Of a DNA stretch of 64,000 nucleotides, positions 55,726 to 64,000 are shown one piece after another. A program made the translations under genes and the position numbers. This DNA is from Nocardia aurantia. GTDB lineage: Bacteria > Actinomycetota > Actinomycetes > Mycobacteriales > Mycobacteriaceae. The stretch lies in contig NZ_WEGI01000010.1 of the NCBI RefSeq assembly GCF_009604425.1, positions 124,001 to 188,000 on the forward strand, given 5' to 3'. Numbering within the stretch: the stretch's first letter is position 1; every line of letters starts with the position of its first letter. The notes under the pieces were generated by a model that was not told the origin of the DNA, ran no database searches, and worked only from the letters and a program-made list of their open reading frames with translations.

Positions 55726-56937
55726 CTACGCCTCCTGCACGACCGGGCCCGCGTGATGCGGGCGGGCGGCGATCCGCTTCAGGTAGCCGTCGATGTTGCC
55801 GACGGTCTCCTGCAGCGAATCCCCGCCGAACTTCTCCAGCACGGCCTGCGCGACGACCAGCGCGACCATCGCCTCGGCGACGACGCCGGCGGCCGGCACC
55901 GCGCACACGTCGGACCGCTGATGGATGGCGACGGCCTCGTCGCCGGTGGCCATGTCGACGGTAGCCAGGGCGCGCGGCACGGTGGAGATCGGCTTCATGG
56001 CGGCCCGCACCCGCAGCGCCTCGCCGTTGGTCATGCCGCCCTCCAGGCCACCGGCCCGGTTGGTGGAACGCAGCACGCCGTCGGGACCGGGCCGCATCTC
56101 GTCGTGGGCCTGGCTGCCGCGGCGGCGGGCGGTCTCGAAACCGTCGCCCACCTCGACGCCCTTGATCGCCTGGATGCCCATCAGGGCCGCGGCCAGCCGC
56201 GAGTCGAGGCGGTTCTCGCCGCTGGTGAACGAGCCCAGCCCGATCGGCAGGCCGGTCACGACCACCTCGACCACGCCGCCCAGGGTGTCGCCGTCCTTCT
56301 TGGCGGCCTCGATCTCGGCGATCATCGCCGCCTCGGCCTCCTTGTCGAAGGCGCGCACCGGCGATTCGTCGATCGCTGCCAGATCGTCGGCGCCGGGCAC
56401 CAGCCCGGCGGTGGCCGCGGCGCCGCCGATCGACACCACATGCGAGAGCACCTCGGCGCCGAGCGCCTGCCGCAGGAACTGCCGTGCGACCGTGCCGAGA
56501 GCGACGCGAGAAGCGGTCTCGCGGGCGCTGGCCCGCTCCAGCACCGGCCGGGCGTCGTCGAAGCCGTACTTGAGCATGCCGGCGTAGTCGGCGTGACCGG
56601 GTCGCGGCCGGGTGAGCGGGGCATTGCGCGCCAACTCGGCCAGTTCGGCCGGGTCGATCGGGTCGGCGGACATGACCTGGGTCCACTTGGGCCACTCGGT
56701 GTTGCCGATCTGGATGGCGACGGGACCGCCCATCGTGCGACCGTGGCGGACGCCGCCGAGGATGCTCACCTGGTCGGCCTCGAACTTCATCCGGGCGCCG
56801 CGGCCGTAGCCCAGACGTCGGCGCGCCAGTTGCGCGGCGATGTCGGCGGAGGTCACCTCGACCCCGGCGGCCATTCCTTCGAGGATGGCGACGAGGGCGG
56901 GACCATGGGATTCTCCAGCAGTAATCCAGCGCAACAC
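55726..56937 (-). CDS. aroC: Chorismate synthase
   Basis: 403 residues, the FMN-dependent enzyme that makes chorismate from EPSP. It starts VLRWITAGESHGPALVAILE from the GTG at 56937, which is where chorismate synthases begin. Other signatures are RRRLGYGRGARMKFEADQV, TRPRPGHADYAGMLKYG, ERASARETASRVALG and RSDVCAVPAAGVVAEAM. It is the first gene of the leftward aroC-aroK-aroB operon; its stop is immediately followed by the aroK start. Confidence 0.96.
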   Translation of the reverse strand: MLRWITAGESHGPALVAILEGMAAGVEVTSADIAAQLARRRLGYGRGARMKFEADQVSILGGVRHGRTMGGPVAIQIGNTEWPKWTQVMSADPIDPAELAELARNAPLTRPRPGHADYAGMLKYGFDDARPVLERASARETASRVALGTVARQFLRQALGAEVLSHVVSIGGAAATAGLVPGADDLAAIDESPVRAFDKEAEAAMIAEIEAAKKDGDTLGGVVEVVVTGLPIGLGSFTSGENRLDSRLAAALMGIQAIKGVEVGDGFETARRRGSQAHDEMRPGPDGVLRSTNRAGGLEGGMTNGEALRVRAAMKPISTVPRALATVDMATGDEAVAIHQRSDVCAVPAAGVVAEAMVALVVAQAVLEKFGGDSLQETVGNIDGYLKRIAARPHHAGPVVQEA

Positions 56938-57071
56938 GCATCCATCTTTCCATGTCAACGCGGGTGACCCGACACATGGCCCGGCGGGATGCGCGCCGCG
57001 GCCGCGCGCAGCGCCATGACCACCGTGGATGCGGGCGGCATCGAGGCGCATCCGGCCGCCGCGTGCGCATT

Positions 57072-57509
57072 TCACGATGCCCACCCGAGCGCGGCCAGGG
57101 TGCACACGCACATGGCCGGGCCGTGCGGCAGCGCGCGCGGCCCGCGGGGTCTCGCGACGCCGGCCAGGGCCGTGAGCACCGGCGCTCCCAGCGCCGACCA
57201 GACCCACGCACCGGCCCCGCCCAGCGCGGCCGCGGCGCCGAGCCCGACCGCGAGCTTCACGTCGCCGGCCCCGAACGCGGCCGGAACCGCAAGGTGCACA
57301 ACGAGATACGGGCCCGCCAGCAGCAGTGCGCCGACGAGGGCGGGCAGCAGGCGCCCGGTGCCCGCCGCATAACCCAGGACCGCGACCGCGCCCGCGGCGG
57401 TCAGCGGATTGGGCAGGCGCCGGGTACGCAGATCGATGACGGCGAGCAGTGCGCACCACGCGGTCAGCAGGACGCGGGCGGAGACAACGGAGACGGAGGT
57501 GGCGGACAT
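57072..57509 (-). CDS. Type IV prepilin peptidase-like protein (A24, Rv2551c-like)
   Basis: 145 residues, the short form lacking the N-terminal methylase domain. About five membrane helices. The two catalytic aspartates of the aspartic prepilin peptidase are visible: AVIDLRTRRLPNPL and FGAGDVKLAVGLG (GxGDxK). It probably cleaves Flp/Tad-type prepilins, but no pilin operon is in this window. It precedes aroC on the same strand with a 134-bp gap, the same neighbour as in M. tuberculosis (there in the opposite orientation relative to pepQ and aroE). Confidence 0.85.
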   Translation of the reverse strand: MSATSVSVVSARVLLTAWCALLAVIDLRTRRLPNPLTAAGAVAVLGYAAGTGRLLPALVGALLLAGPYLVVHLAVPAAFGAGDVKLAVGLGAAAALGGAGAWVWSALGAPVLTALAGVARPRGPRALPHGPAMCVCTLAALGWAS

Positions 57510-57634
57510 GACTCCAGCGTGGCCGTTCCGCCTGCGGAAAAGAGGGTGCGATCGGAAAATGTGGACAACTTCGGAGATGTGAACAGCCGATCGTTGTCAA
57601 TTGTTCGTGACATGACGGCGGTAGCGTGGAGTAC

Positions 57635-58756
57635 ATGTGTGCCGATCAGGGCGCCTGGCGCCCCAACTACGCCGCTCGCCGGGCCGCATTGCGCGACCTG
57701 CTGGTGGAGGCCGGGGCGGATGCCCTGCTGGTGACCGATCTGATCAACATCCGGTACCTCACCGGGTTCACGGGATCCAACGCGGCACTGCTGGTCCATT
57801 CCTGGGACGGCATCGAGGAGCGGACGATGATCTGCACCGACGGCCGCTACGCCACCCAGGTCGGTGAACAGGTTCCGGATCTGCGGGCCGAGATCGCGCG
57901 CGCCTGCGCCCGCCGCCTCGTCGAGCTGGCGGGGGAGTGGCAGGTCGGCCGGATCGGTTTCGAGAGTCACGTCGTCACCGTCGATCAGCACCGCGCTCTG
58001 CTGGAACAGGCCGGTGGCCTGCAACTGGTGCCGGCGCCCGGCCTGGTCGAGCAGTTGCGGATGGTCAAGGATCCGTACGAGGTGGGCCGGTTACGGGCGG
58101 CCTGCGCCGCCGCCGACGCGGGGCTCGCGGCCCTGCTCGACCGCGGTGGCCTGCGTCCCGGGCGTACCGAGCGGGAGGTGGCCCGTGAGCTGGAGTGGCT
58201 GATGTTCGAGCACGGCGCGGAGGCCGTGTCGTTCGAGACGATCGTCGCGGCCGGCGCCAACTCGGCCGTCCCGCATCACCGGCCCACCGATGCCGTGCTG
58301 GCCACCGGCGATTTCGTGAAGTTCGACTTCGGCGCGGTGGTGGGCGGCTACCACTCGGACATGACCCGCACGTTCGTGCTCGGCGCCGCCGCCGACTGGC
58401 AACGGGACGTGTACGCGCTGGTGTACGAGGCGCAGCGGGCGGGCCGGGAATCGCTGCGCCCGGGCGTGCCGTGCGCGGAGGTCGACAGTGCCGCCCGGAC
58501 CGTCATCGAACGCGCCGGTCACGGCGATCTGTTCGTGCACGGCCTCGGTCACGGGGTGGGTCTGCAGATCCACGAAGCGCCGGGCATCGCCAAAACCGGC
58601 ACGGGTACACTCCTCGGAGGCGTGGCGGTCACCGTCGAGCCAGGTGTGTATTTCCCCGGCCGCGGCGGCGTCCGGATCGAGGATACGCTCGTGGTTCGCG
58701 AGGGGGGACCCGAGCTGCTCACGCTCACCAGCAAAGATCTGACCGTCGTCGATTGA
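57635..58756 (+). CDS. pepQ: Xaa-Pro dipeptidase/aminopeptidase P-like metallopeptidase
   Basis: 373 residues from the ATG at 57635 (in-frame GTG at 57626 possible). The creatinase-like N-domain (about 1-130) includes LITYRYLTGFTGSNA-type sequence (INIRYLTGFTGSNAALLV). The M24 domain has its metal ligands in FDFGAVVGGYHSDMTRT (two Asp), GLGHGVGLQIHE (His), VEPGVYFPG (Glu) and VRIEDTLVV (Glu). It releases N-terminal residues before proline. TAGCGT at 57622-57627 lies 7 nt before the ATG, suggesting a leaderless mRNA. It heads the pepQ-efp-nusB cluster. Confidence 0.93.
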   Translation: MCADQGAWRPNYAARRAALRDLLVEAGADALLVTDLINIRYLTGFTGSNAALLVHSWDGIEERTMICTDGRYATQVGEQVPDLRAEIARACARRLVELAGEWQVGRIGFESHVVTVDQHRALLEQAGGLQLVPAPGLVEQLRMVKDPYEVGRLRAACAAADAGLAALLDRGGLRPGRTEREVARELEWLMFEHGAEAVSFETIVAAGANSAVPHHRPTDAVLATGDFVKFDFGAVVGGYHSDMTRTFVLGAAADWQRDVYALVYEAQRAGRESLRPGVPCAEVDSAARTVIERAGHGDLFVHGLGHGVGLQIHEAPGIAKTGTGTLLGGVAVTVEPGVYFPGRGGVRIEDTLVVREGGPELLTLTSKDLTVVD

Positions 58757-58789
58757 CGCCGGTTGCTACGAACAGGAGACCCGAGGACA

Positions 58790-59353
58790 GTGGCGGACAC
58801 CAGTGACTTCAAGAACGGCATCGTGCTGCGCATCGACAATCAGCTTCAGCAGATTATCGAGTTCCAGCACGTCAAGCCGGGTAAGGGTCCTGCGTTCGTG
58901 CGGACGAAGCTGAAGAACGTCATCTCCGGCAAGGTGGTCGACAAGACCTTCAACGCCGGCGTGAAGGTGGAGATCGCCAATGTCGACCGCCGCGACATGA
59001 CCTACCTGTACCACGACGGTGCGGACTACATCTTCATGGATGGCGACACGTTCGACCAGATCAGCATCGGTCAGCAGACCATCGGCAAGGCCTCCGGCTT
59101 CCTCCTGGAGAACATGCAGGTCCAGGTCGCGACCAACGAGGGCGAGGTGCTGTACGTGGAGCTCCCGGTCACCGTGGAGCTCAAGGTCTCGCACACCGAG
59201 CCGGGCCTCCAGGGCGACCGTTCCAGCGCCGGCACCAAGCCGGCCACCCTGGAGACGGGCGCCGAGGTGCAGGTTCCGCTGTTCATCAACGAGGGCGACA
59301 AGCTGAAGATCGACTCGCGTGACGGCAGCTACCTCGGCCGCGTCAACGCCTGA
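58790..59353 (+). CDS. efp: Translation elongation factor P
   Basis: 187 residues, the standard EF-P length, relieving ribosome stalling at polyproline. The GTG at 58790 has GAGGACA just upstream. The tip loop is VKPGKGPAFVR with the position-34 equivalent lysine at K32; mycobacterial-type EF-P normally leaves this residue unmodified or modifies it differently from E. coli. Three OB-like domains are complete through DGSYLGRVNA. It is 33 bp after pepQ and 4 bp before nusB. The many Pro-rich proteins in this window make EF-P dependence likely. Confidence 0.97.
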   Translation: MADTSDFKNGIVLRIDNQLQQIIEFQHVKPGKGPAFVRTKLKNVISGKVVDKTFNAGVKVEIANVDRRDMTYLYHDGADYIFMDGDTFDQISIGQQTIGKASGFLLENMQVQVATNEGEVLYVELPVTVELKVSHTEPGLQGDRSSAGTKPATLETGAEVQVPLFINEGDKLKIDSRDGSYLGRVNA

Positions 59354-59357
59354 TCCG

Positions 59358-59873
59358 GTGACCGACCAGCCCGGGGGCGATCGGAAGTCCCCGCACAAGA
59401 AGCTCGGCGCCCGGCACAAGGCCAGGCGTCGCGCGGTGGACCTCCTGTTCGAGGCCGAGGCCCGGGACGTCGACCCCGCCGATCTGATCGAGGAGCGGGT
59501 GCGGCTGGCCGCCACGGACGACACCGTCGCGCCCGTGAATCCGTACACCCGCACGCTGGTCGAGGGCGTCGCCGACGACCTCGACCGCGTGGACGGCGCC
59601 ATCGAGTCGTATCTGCAGGACTGGACGCTGCCGCGACTGCCCGCCGTCGATCGCGCCATCCTGCGGGTGGCGGTGTGGGAACTGTTCCACGCGGCCGACG
59701 TGCCGCCGGTGGTCGCCGTCGACGAGGCGGTGGAATTGGCCAAGGAGTTGTCCACGGACGACTCCCCGAGCTTCGTCAACGGTGTGCTCGGCCGGGTCGT
59801 GGAGGTGGCGCCGCAGGTGCGTGCCGCCGCGGCCGCCACTCGCGCGGTTCCGCGCCCGGACGGTGAGGTGTAG
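59358..59873 (+). CDS. nusB: Transcription antitermination factor NusB
   Basis: 171 residues from the GTG at 59358, 4 nt after efp. The all-helical NusB core is recognisable from ARHKARRRAVDLLFEAEARDVD through YLQDWTLPRLPAVDRAILRVAVWEL, VVAVDEAVELAKELSTDDSPSFVNGVLGR. It binds boxA RNA with S10 (NusE) for rRNA antitermination. Extra charged residues flank the core at both ends. The stop is immediately followed by the YciI-like start. Confidence 0.95.
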   Translation: MTDQPGGDRKSPHKKLGARHKARRRAVDLLFEAEARDVDPADLIEERVRLAATDDTVAPVNPYTRTLVEGVADDLDRVDGAIESYLQDWTLPRLPAVDRAILRVAVWELFHAADVPPVVAVDEAVELAKELSTDDSPSFVNGVLGRVVEVAPQVRAAAAATRAVPRPDGEV

Positions 59874-60131
59874 ATGTACAAATACCTGGTGCTGGCACTG
59901 CGCACCCCCGACTGGACCGATGAGGTCACCGAGCCGCACCGGGACTGGCTGGACGAGGTGCGGGCCGCCGGAAATCTGGACTGCACCGGCCGTTTCACCG
60001 ACGGCACCGGCGGCGCCTACGTGATCCTCGCCGACAATCTCGATGCCGCAAGGGAATTGGTCGCCACCGACCCGATCCACACCACGGGCGCCTCCGAACT
60101 CGTAGTCTTCGAGTGGGAGATCACCGGCTGA
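59874..60131 (+). CDS. YciI-like protein
   Basis: 85 residues, MYKYLVLALRTPDWTDEVTE onward. A ferredoxin-like YCII-related fold, with HRDWLDEVRAAG and DPIHTTGASELVVFEWE matching the family's conserved His and Asp region. The family contains small proteins of largely unknown enzymatic function. It begins right after nusB and shares its operon. Confidence 0.82.
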   Translation: MYKYLVLALRTPDWTDEVTEPHRDWLDEVRAAGNLDCTGRFTDGTGGAYVILADNLDAARELVATDPIHTTGASELVVFEWEITG

Positions 60132-60169
60132 GCCGTCCGCGGCGATACCCGGCCGCGTGGCGAAATACG

Positions 60170-61153
60170 CTATGCGCCAGCGTGTTCCGGCCGCAGGATG
60201 ACGGTCCCGGCGGTGGCTCGCTGTTCGACCAGCCGATGCGCCCGCGCGGCCTGATCCAGTGGGAGCACGGGCCCGAGCATCGGACGCAGCGCACCCGCGG
60301 CGGCCAGTTCGAGGGCTCGCGGGCGGGCCGCCGCGACCCGGCTCAGCCATGCGGGGCCGGCGCAGCCGGTGTAGGTGAGCCCCGCGACCATCAGATCCGC
60401 GGCCGTCACCGCGGCCGGGCCGCCGGACAGCTGCCCGTAGCCGAGCATGCGGCCGGTGGCGGGTGTGAGCAGGGCGAGCAGCCGGCCCGCCGGCTCGCCG
60501 CCGACGGCATCGAACACGACATCGATCGTCTTCTCGCCCAGTACTTCTCGCAGCCGATCCGGCCAGTCGGGATCGTTGTGATCGAGGACCTGGTCCGCGC
60601 CGAGTTCGCGCGCGCGATCGCCCTTGTCCGCCCCGCCCGCCGTGGCGATGACATGCGCGGCGCCGAAGCGCTTCGCGAGTTGGGTGAGGCTGCCCCCGAC
60701 TCCGGCCGCGGCCGCCTGCACGAGCACGGTCTCGGTGCCGCGCAAGTTCGCCGCCTCCAGCAGCGGCAGCGCGACGGAACCGCCCATCAGTACCGCCGCG
60801 GCGGCGTCGGTATCCAGCCCGTCGGGAATGATGGTCGCGAATTCGGCTGGTACGCAAACTTTTTCGGCGTAACCGCCGAGTCCGGCGGTGGCTGCCACCA
60901 CGCGCGCGCCGCGCAGGGCGGGATCGGTCCCCGGCCCGAGTCCGGTGACGACGCCCGCGGCCTGGAATCCGAACACCACGGGCATCGGCACCGGCAGCGG
61001 GAACGCTCCGGAGCGCAGCAGGGTCTCCGGGTACAGCACCGGTACCGCCGTGGTCTCGACCAGGATTTCGCCGGGGCCCGGATGCGGATCGGCGACCTCC
61101 CGCGCGACCAGAACTTCGGGTGCGCCGGGTTCGAGCATGACGACTGCTTGCAT
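60170..61153 (-). CDS. Zinc-free quinone-oxidoreductase-like MDR dehydrogenase
   Basis: 327 residues, a medium-chain dehydrogenase/reductase of the NADPH:quinone oxidoreductase group. The N-terminal GroES-like domain (PGPGEILVETTAVPVLYPET) lacks the structural and catalytic zinc ligands. The Rossmann loop is VQAAAAGVGGSLTQLAK, followed by IATAGGADKGDRARELGAD and DVVFDAVGGEPAGRLL. The substrate is unknown. It is divergent from the TetR gene, with two operator-like repeats between them, so it is probably the target of that repressor. Confidence 0.9.
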   Translation of the reverse strand: MQAVVMLEPGAPEVLVAREVADPHPGPGEILVETTAVPVLYPETLLRSGAFPLPVPMPVVFGFQAAGVVTGLGPGTDPALRGARVVAATAGLGGYAEKVCVPAEFATIIPDGLDTDAAAAVLMGGSVALPLLEAANLRGTETVLVQAAAAGVGGSLTQLAKRFGAAHVIATAGGADKGDRARELGADQVLDHNDPDWPDRLREVLGEKTIDVVFDAVGGEPAGRLLALLTPATGRMLGYGQLSGGPAAVTAADLMVAGLTYTGCAGPAWLSRVAAARPRALELAAAGALRPMLGPVLPLDQAARAHRLVEQRATAGTVILRPEHAGA

Positions 61154-61167
61154 GACATCTCCATAAG

Positions 61168-61216
61168 TGGACTAGCGGTCAAGTTTGGCGGCCCTACGAT
61201 ATGGACCGTCGGTCAA
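61168..61216. promoter_or_regulatory. Two related repeats, candidate TetR operators
   Basis: TGGACTAGCGGTCAA (61168-61182) and TGGACCGTCGGTCAA (61202-61216) differ at only three positions and are each imperfect palindromes (TGGAC/GGTCA). They lie 34 bp apart in the intergenic region between the MDR gene and the TetR gene, where both promoters must be. Confidence 0.55.
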
Positions 61217-61238
61217 CATTGTCAAGAAGGGTGGTGAC

Positions 61239-61811
61239 ATGGCCGGAGAGCGGCCGAAGGAGCGCGCGGATGCCGCGCGGAACCGGCGGGCCATTCTGGA
61301 TGCGACGGCGGCATTGCTTGCCGAACACGGTGCGGCCGCCGTCACGATGGACCGCGTCGCCGCGACCGCGGGTGTCGGGAAGGGGACCATCTTCCATCGC
61401 TTCGGCAGCCGTGCCGGATTGTTGCTGGAACTCGTCGGCGAGCACGCCCGCACCTTGCGTAAGGCGGTCGAGCAGGGCCCGCCACCGCTGGGACCCGGTG
61501 CGCCACCGCGGGATCGGCTGGTGGCCTTCTTCGCGGAGTTCACCGATCTCGTGACCGACAACGCCGAACTCATGCTGGCCTACCGGGCGATGCCCCCGCA
61601 CGAGGACGCCGAGGAACTGCACGCCTTCTGGGACGCGCACGTCACCGATCTGTTGCGGCAGGTTCGCCCGGACCTCGACGCTCAAATGGTCGGCAGGCTG
61701 CTGATGGCGCCGCTGGGCGGGGAGTTGCTGCCGCATCTGGCCCGTTCCGGCGCGAAGGACCGCGCGCGGGCGGCCATGGTGCAACTCGTGGAGTCCGTCG
61801 TGCGTCCCTGA
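61239..61811 (+). CDS. TetR-family transcriptional regulator
   Basis: 190 residues from the ATG at 61239, with AAGGGTGG just upstream. The N-terminal HTH is typical: RRAILDATAALLAEHGAAAV, MDRVAATAGVGKGTIFHRFG, SRAGLLLELVGEHARTL. The C-terminal ligand domain is variable. It is probably an autoregulated repressor that also controls the divergent dehydrogenase gene. The inducer is unknown. Confidence 0.93.
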   Translation: MAGERPKERADAARNRRAILDATAALLAEHGAAAVTMDRVAATAGVGKGTIFHRFGSRAGLLLELVGEHARTLRKAVEQGPPPLGPGAPPRDRLVAFFAEFTDLVTDNAELMLAYRAMPPHEDAEELHAFWDAHVTDLLRQVRPDLDAQMVGRLLMAPLGGELLPHLARSGAKDRARAAMVQLVESVVRP

Positions 61812-61900
61812 CCGCGCAGGTCGGTGCGGGCGGGTAACAGTGCTCACAGTCCGCCACGTGGATGCGGTTATCCGGGATGCTGGGCGATAACGTCGATTTC

Positions 61901-62557
61901 ATGACTGAGAATCCGGCCGACGCATTGCCCAGCAGGGAACACCATGAGGGTGGTTTCCGGCCGATGCCGACGGATCCGGCGAGCCCGATCGACCCCCGCG
62001 GCGGTCCCCACTTCGGGGAGTACATCGCGCAGGTACGCGGACTGATGGACCGGGTGCGGCTGTCCTGCCCCTCGGACGAGCAGGCGCTCGAGGCCATCGC
62101 CCGGCTCAAGGAACTCAATGATCTGCTGGACGGCACGGTCGTCGACGAATGGTCGCTGCCCGGCTGGGTTCGCCGCGATCTGCCGGCGAACGGAAACATC
62201 ACGCTGCCGCCGTTCTTCATCGATCACGCGGACAACGACACCGTGCAGGCCCGGCTCACCTTCGACACATTCCATCTGGGAGGTAACGCCGCCGCGCACG
62301 GCGGGCACATCGCGCTGGCCTTCGACACGCTGCTCGGCACGATCGCCTCCCTCCAGGGCGCGTCACCCACGCGCACCGCGTCGCTGACCGTCGACTACCG
62401 CTCGATCACGCCGCTGAACACGGAATTGTCCGCGCGTGCCTGGACCGAGCGGCGCGACGGCCGCAAGATCTTCGTCCGCGGCACCCTGCACGACGGCGAC
62501 CGCCTCTGCGCCGAGGCACACGGCCTGTTCCTGACCCTGAAGCCCGGCCAGCAGTAG
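61901..62557 (+). CDS. PaaI-type hotdog-fold thioesterase
   Basis: 218 residues from the ATG at 61901; in-frame ATGs at 61862 and 61877 also exist and no ribosome site distinguishes them. The N-terminal 110 residues are helical. The hotdog domain (about 110-215) contains GGNAAAHGGHIALAFDTLLG (the HGG motif of PaaI/FcoT-like thioesterases) and TASLTVDYRSITPLN. It probably hydrolyses acyl-CoA. It ends 6 bp before the stop of the convergent permease gene. Confidence 0.85.
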   Translation: MTENPADALPSREHHEGGFRPMPTDPASPIDPRGGPHFGEYIAQVRGLMDRVRLSCPSDEQALEAIARLKELNDLLDGTVVDEWSLPGWVRRDLPANGNITLPPFFIDHADNDTVQARLTFDTFHLGGNAAAHGGHIALAFDTLLGTIASLQGASPTRTASLTVDYRSITPLNTELSARAWTERRDGRKIFVRGTLHDGDRLCAEAHGLFLTLKPGQQ

Positions 62558-62563
62558 ACCCGG

Positions 62564-63799
62564 TCACCACAACAGAGCCGCGGTCGCGGCGCCGGTGGCG
62601 AGCACCGCCAGCATCGCGCCGCTGAGCAGGAAACGGCGCATCGGTACCCGCACCCCGTGCGTACGGCAGAACTCCAGGCACAGCAGGGTCGCCAGCGACG
62701 CCCACGGCGTGAGTACCGATCCGACGTTCGTGCCGATCAGAAGTGCCAGCAACTGTGTGTGATTCGCCGCCGGAATCACCGCCTCACCGGCGGTGTAAGC
62801 GGGCAGATTGTTGGCGATATTGGCCAGTCCCGCGCCGGACGCCGCCGCCCGGAAGGCGCCCGCGGTCCCCGGATCGGTGCCGATGAGATCGTGCATCAGG
62901 TGTGACAACCCGAGCCGCCCGAGGGTCGGCACCACCAGGAACAACCCGACCACGAACACCAGCAGCCGCCACGGGATCAGCGACCAGCGCAGCGCCGAGC
63001 GGTCCAGGCAGGCGAACGCCACGACCGCGATGAGCGCGGCGACGGTGGCCGCGATACCGATCCGATCGCCGACGATCGGAATCGCGGCGATGAACAGCAC
63101 GCAGGCGCCGGCGGTCAGAGACAGCAGCGCTCGCTCCCGGCCGTTCGCGGGACGCACCGGTTCCGGCGGCAGATACCGGTCCGCCCCGCGCCGGCCCCGC
63201 CGCCAGTACCACAGCCACAGGCACAGCATGGTGACCCCGATCGACGCCACCTGCGGCAGCCACATCGCATGCGCGAAACCGGCGCCGTCGAGCCCGACCC
63301 GGTCGGCGGCGAGCAGATTCGTCAGATTCGACACGGGCAGCAGCAAACTCGCGGTATTCGCCAGCCAGAGCGTCGTCATCGCCAGCGGCAGCGGCGGAAT
63401 GCGCGCCGGTACCGCGAGCGCCAGCATCACCGGGGTCAGCAGCACTGCGGTGGTGTCGAGATTGAGCACCGTCGTGGTCGTCGCCGCGAACAGCACGCAC
63501 AACAGGAACAGCACCGGATAGTGGCCGCGTCCGATGATCGCGAGCCGATGCGCGATCACATCGAAAACCCTTGCCTGCCGGGATAATTCGGCCAGTACGA
63601 TCACGCTGCCGAGAAACAGCAGCAGCGGCCCGATCCGGCGCATGTTCGCCGCCGCGTCCGCCCTGGGCAGCAGTCCCGTCGCCACGCAGAGCCCGCCGGC
63701 GACGAGCAGTCCCAGCCGGATCCCGTCCAACAGCCCGATGCGCCACCGGGATCGGGGTTCGGCAGGGGACGCGACGGGGGAGTCGAGCTGCTCGGACAC
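62564..63799 (-). CDS. ArsB/SLC13-type permease
   Basis: 411 residues from the GTG at 63799 (VSEQLDSPVASPAEPRSRWR). About ten to eleven membrane helices, including LLLFLGSVIVLAELSRQARV, LFLLCVLFAATTTTVLNLDTTAVLLTPVML and LLALLIGTNVGSVLTPWASLATLLC. The two symmetrical hairpin motifs (NLDTTAVLLTP and ANNLPAYTAGEAVI) are those of the ion transporter superfamily that includes ArsB and citrate/NhaD carriers. The substrate (arsenite, anion or dicarboxylate) is not determinable; no ars genes are adjacent. The 200 bp upstream to the end of the window hold no recognisable gene. Confidence 0.85.
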   Translation of the reverse strand: MSEQLDSPVASPAEPRSRWRIGLLDGIRLGLLVAGGLCVATGLLPRADAAANMRRIGPLLLFLGSVIVLAELSRQARVFDVIAHRLAIIGRGHYPVLFLLCVLFAATTTTVLNLDTTAVLLTPVMLALAVPARIPPLPLAMTTLWLANTASLLLPVSNLTNLLAADRVGLDGAGFAHAMWLPQVASIGVTMLCLWLWYWRRGRRGADRYLPPEPVRPANGRERALLSLTAGACVLFIAAIPIVGDRIGIAATVAALIAVVAFACLDRSALRWSLIPWRLLVFVVGLFLVVPTLGRLGLSHLMHDLIGTDPGTAGAFRAAASGAGLANIANNLPAYTAGEAVIPAANHTQLLALLIGTNVGSVLTPWASLATLLCLEFCRTHGVRVPMRRFLLSGAMLAVLATGAATAALLW

Positions 63800-64000
63800 T
63801 TCACCATCTTCGCAAGCCGATCCGGCACAGGTCGTTCGCGGGGTGTTCGCCGAACCACATTGGGCTGGGCCGCATGGCACTCGGCCTCCGGGCCACCCGG
63901 GCGGGCCGGCTGGTGGCTCGGACCATCGGTCGCCCGACCCGGGTTGCGACCGCCACGAGCTCAGGTCGGCGGCTGCTCGACCCATCCCGCGACCACGACG

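Noticed and set aside
54490..56967. An 825-codon plus-strand frame opposite aroK and aroC
   Set aside because: Antisense to two genes with full catalytic signatures; the product is repetitive and featureless.
62564..63799. Arsenite efflux pump ArsB
   Set aside because: The permease fold fits but no arsR, arsC or similar gene is adjacent, so a broader SLC13/ArsB-type call is safer.

Overview
High-GC actinomycete chromosome, most likely a Nocardia or a close mycolic-acid-containing relative. The evidence is the very high GC, frequent GTG starts and 4-nt ATGA/GTGA overlaps, leaderless-looking promoters, and a gene order that follows the Mycobacterium tuberculosis Rv2583c-Rv2533c segment (rel, ppiB, hisS, radical SAM Rv2578c-like, YpfJ-type peptidase, aspS, Rv2560-like, Rv2559c-like AAA ATPase, alaS, ruvX, mltG, aroE, aro genes, pepQ, efp, nusB). 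The genus is an inference; no rRNA or other marker is present.

Layout. 1-4.4 kb: the N-terminal part of a Ser/Thr kinase, rel ((p)ppGpp synthetase/hydrolase) and a DMT-like membrane protein. 5.05-21.7 kb: a compact one-strand operon, mostly with overlapping genes, for a type IV secretion/conjugation-like apparatus. It encodes two tandem ParA/TadZ-like proteins without P-loop lysines, two pilin-like small membrane proteins, a VirB8-like and a VirB6-like protein, an SCO6880-like protein, a VirB4-like ATPase with a repetitive N-terminus, an IS3-OrfA-like HTH protein, a tiny repeat-encoded basic peptide, a three-domain murein hydrolase whose NlpC/P60 domain lacks its catalytic residues, a lipoprotein, a VirD4/TraG coupling ATPase and a duplicated DUF4913 protein. 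A coiled-coil protein converges on it. No relaxase, integrase or replication gene is visible. This block sits between rel and ppiB, which are neighbours in M. tuberculosis, and is the most interesting part of the window.

22-36 kb: membrane cyclophilin, hisS, mdh, a roughly 590-bp GC-rich minisatellite, an F420-type oxidoreductase, an EspC-like/WXG type VII secretion substrate pair, an extended SDR behind two KstR-like palindromes, a radical SAM gene behind a near-consensus SOS box, and korAB (2-oxoacid:ferredoxin oxidoreductase). 36-44 kb: zinc metallopeptidase, aspS, Pro/Gly-rich membrane protein, phosphotransferase-fold protein, CocE-type hydrolase and an MgsA/RarA AAA ATPase.

45-60 kb: alaS-ruvX-mltG-aroE, then a block (aroB, aroK, aroC, prepilin peptidase) that is inverted relative to the M. 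tuberculosis order, then pepQ-efp-nusB. AroK carries a roughly 490-residue disordered tail, and the mltG/aroE junction holds a 24-bp tandem repeat that multiplies the GTG start. 60-64 kb: a YciI-like protein, a quinone oxidoreductase-like enzyme divergent from a TetR regulator with a candidate operator pair, a hotdog thioesterase and an ArsB/SLC13-like permease.

A recurring theme is in-frame tandem-repeat expansion (24, 30, 63/72 nt), plus one 25-nt non-coding array. No tRNA, rRNA, CRISPR array or intact insertion sequence was recognised.
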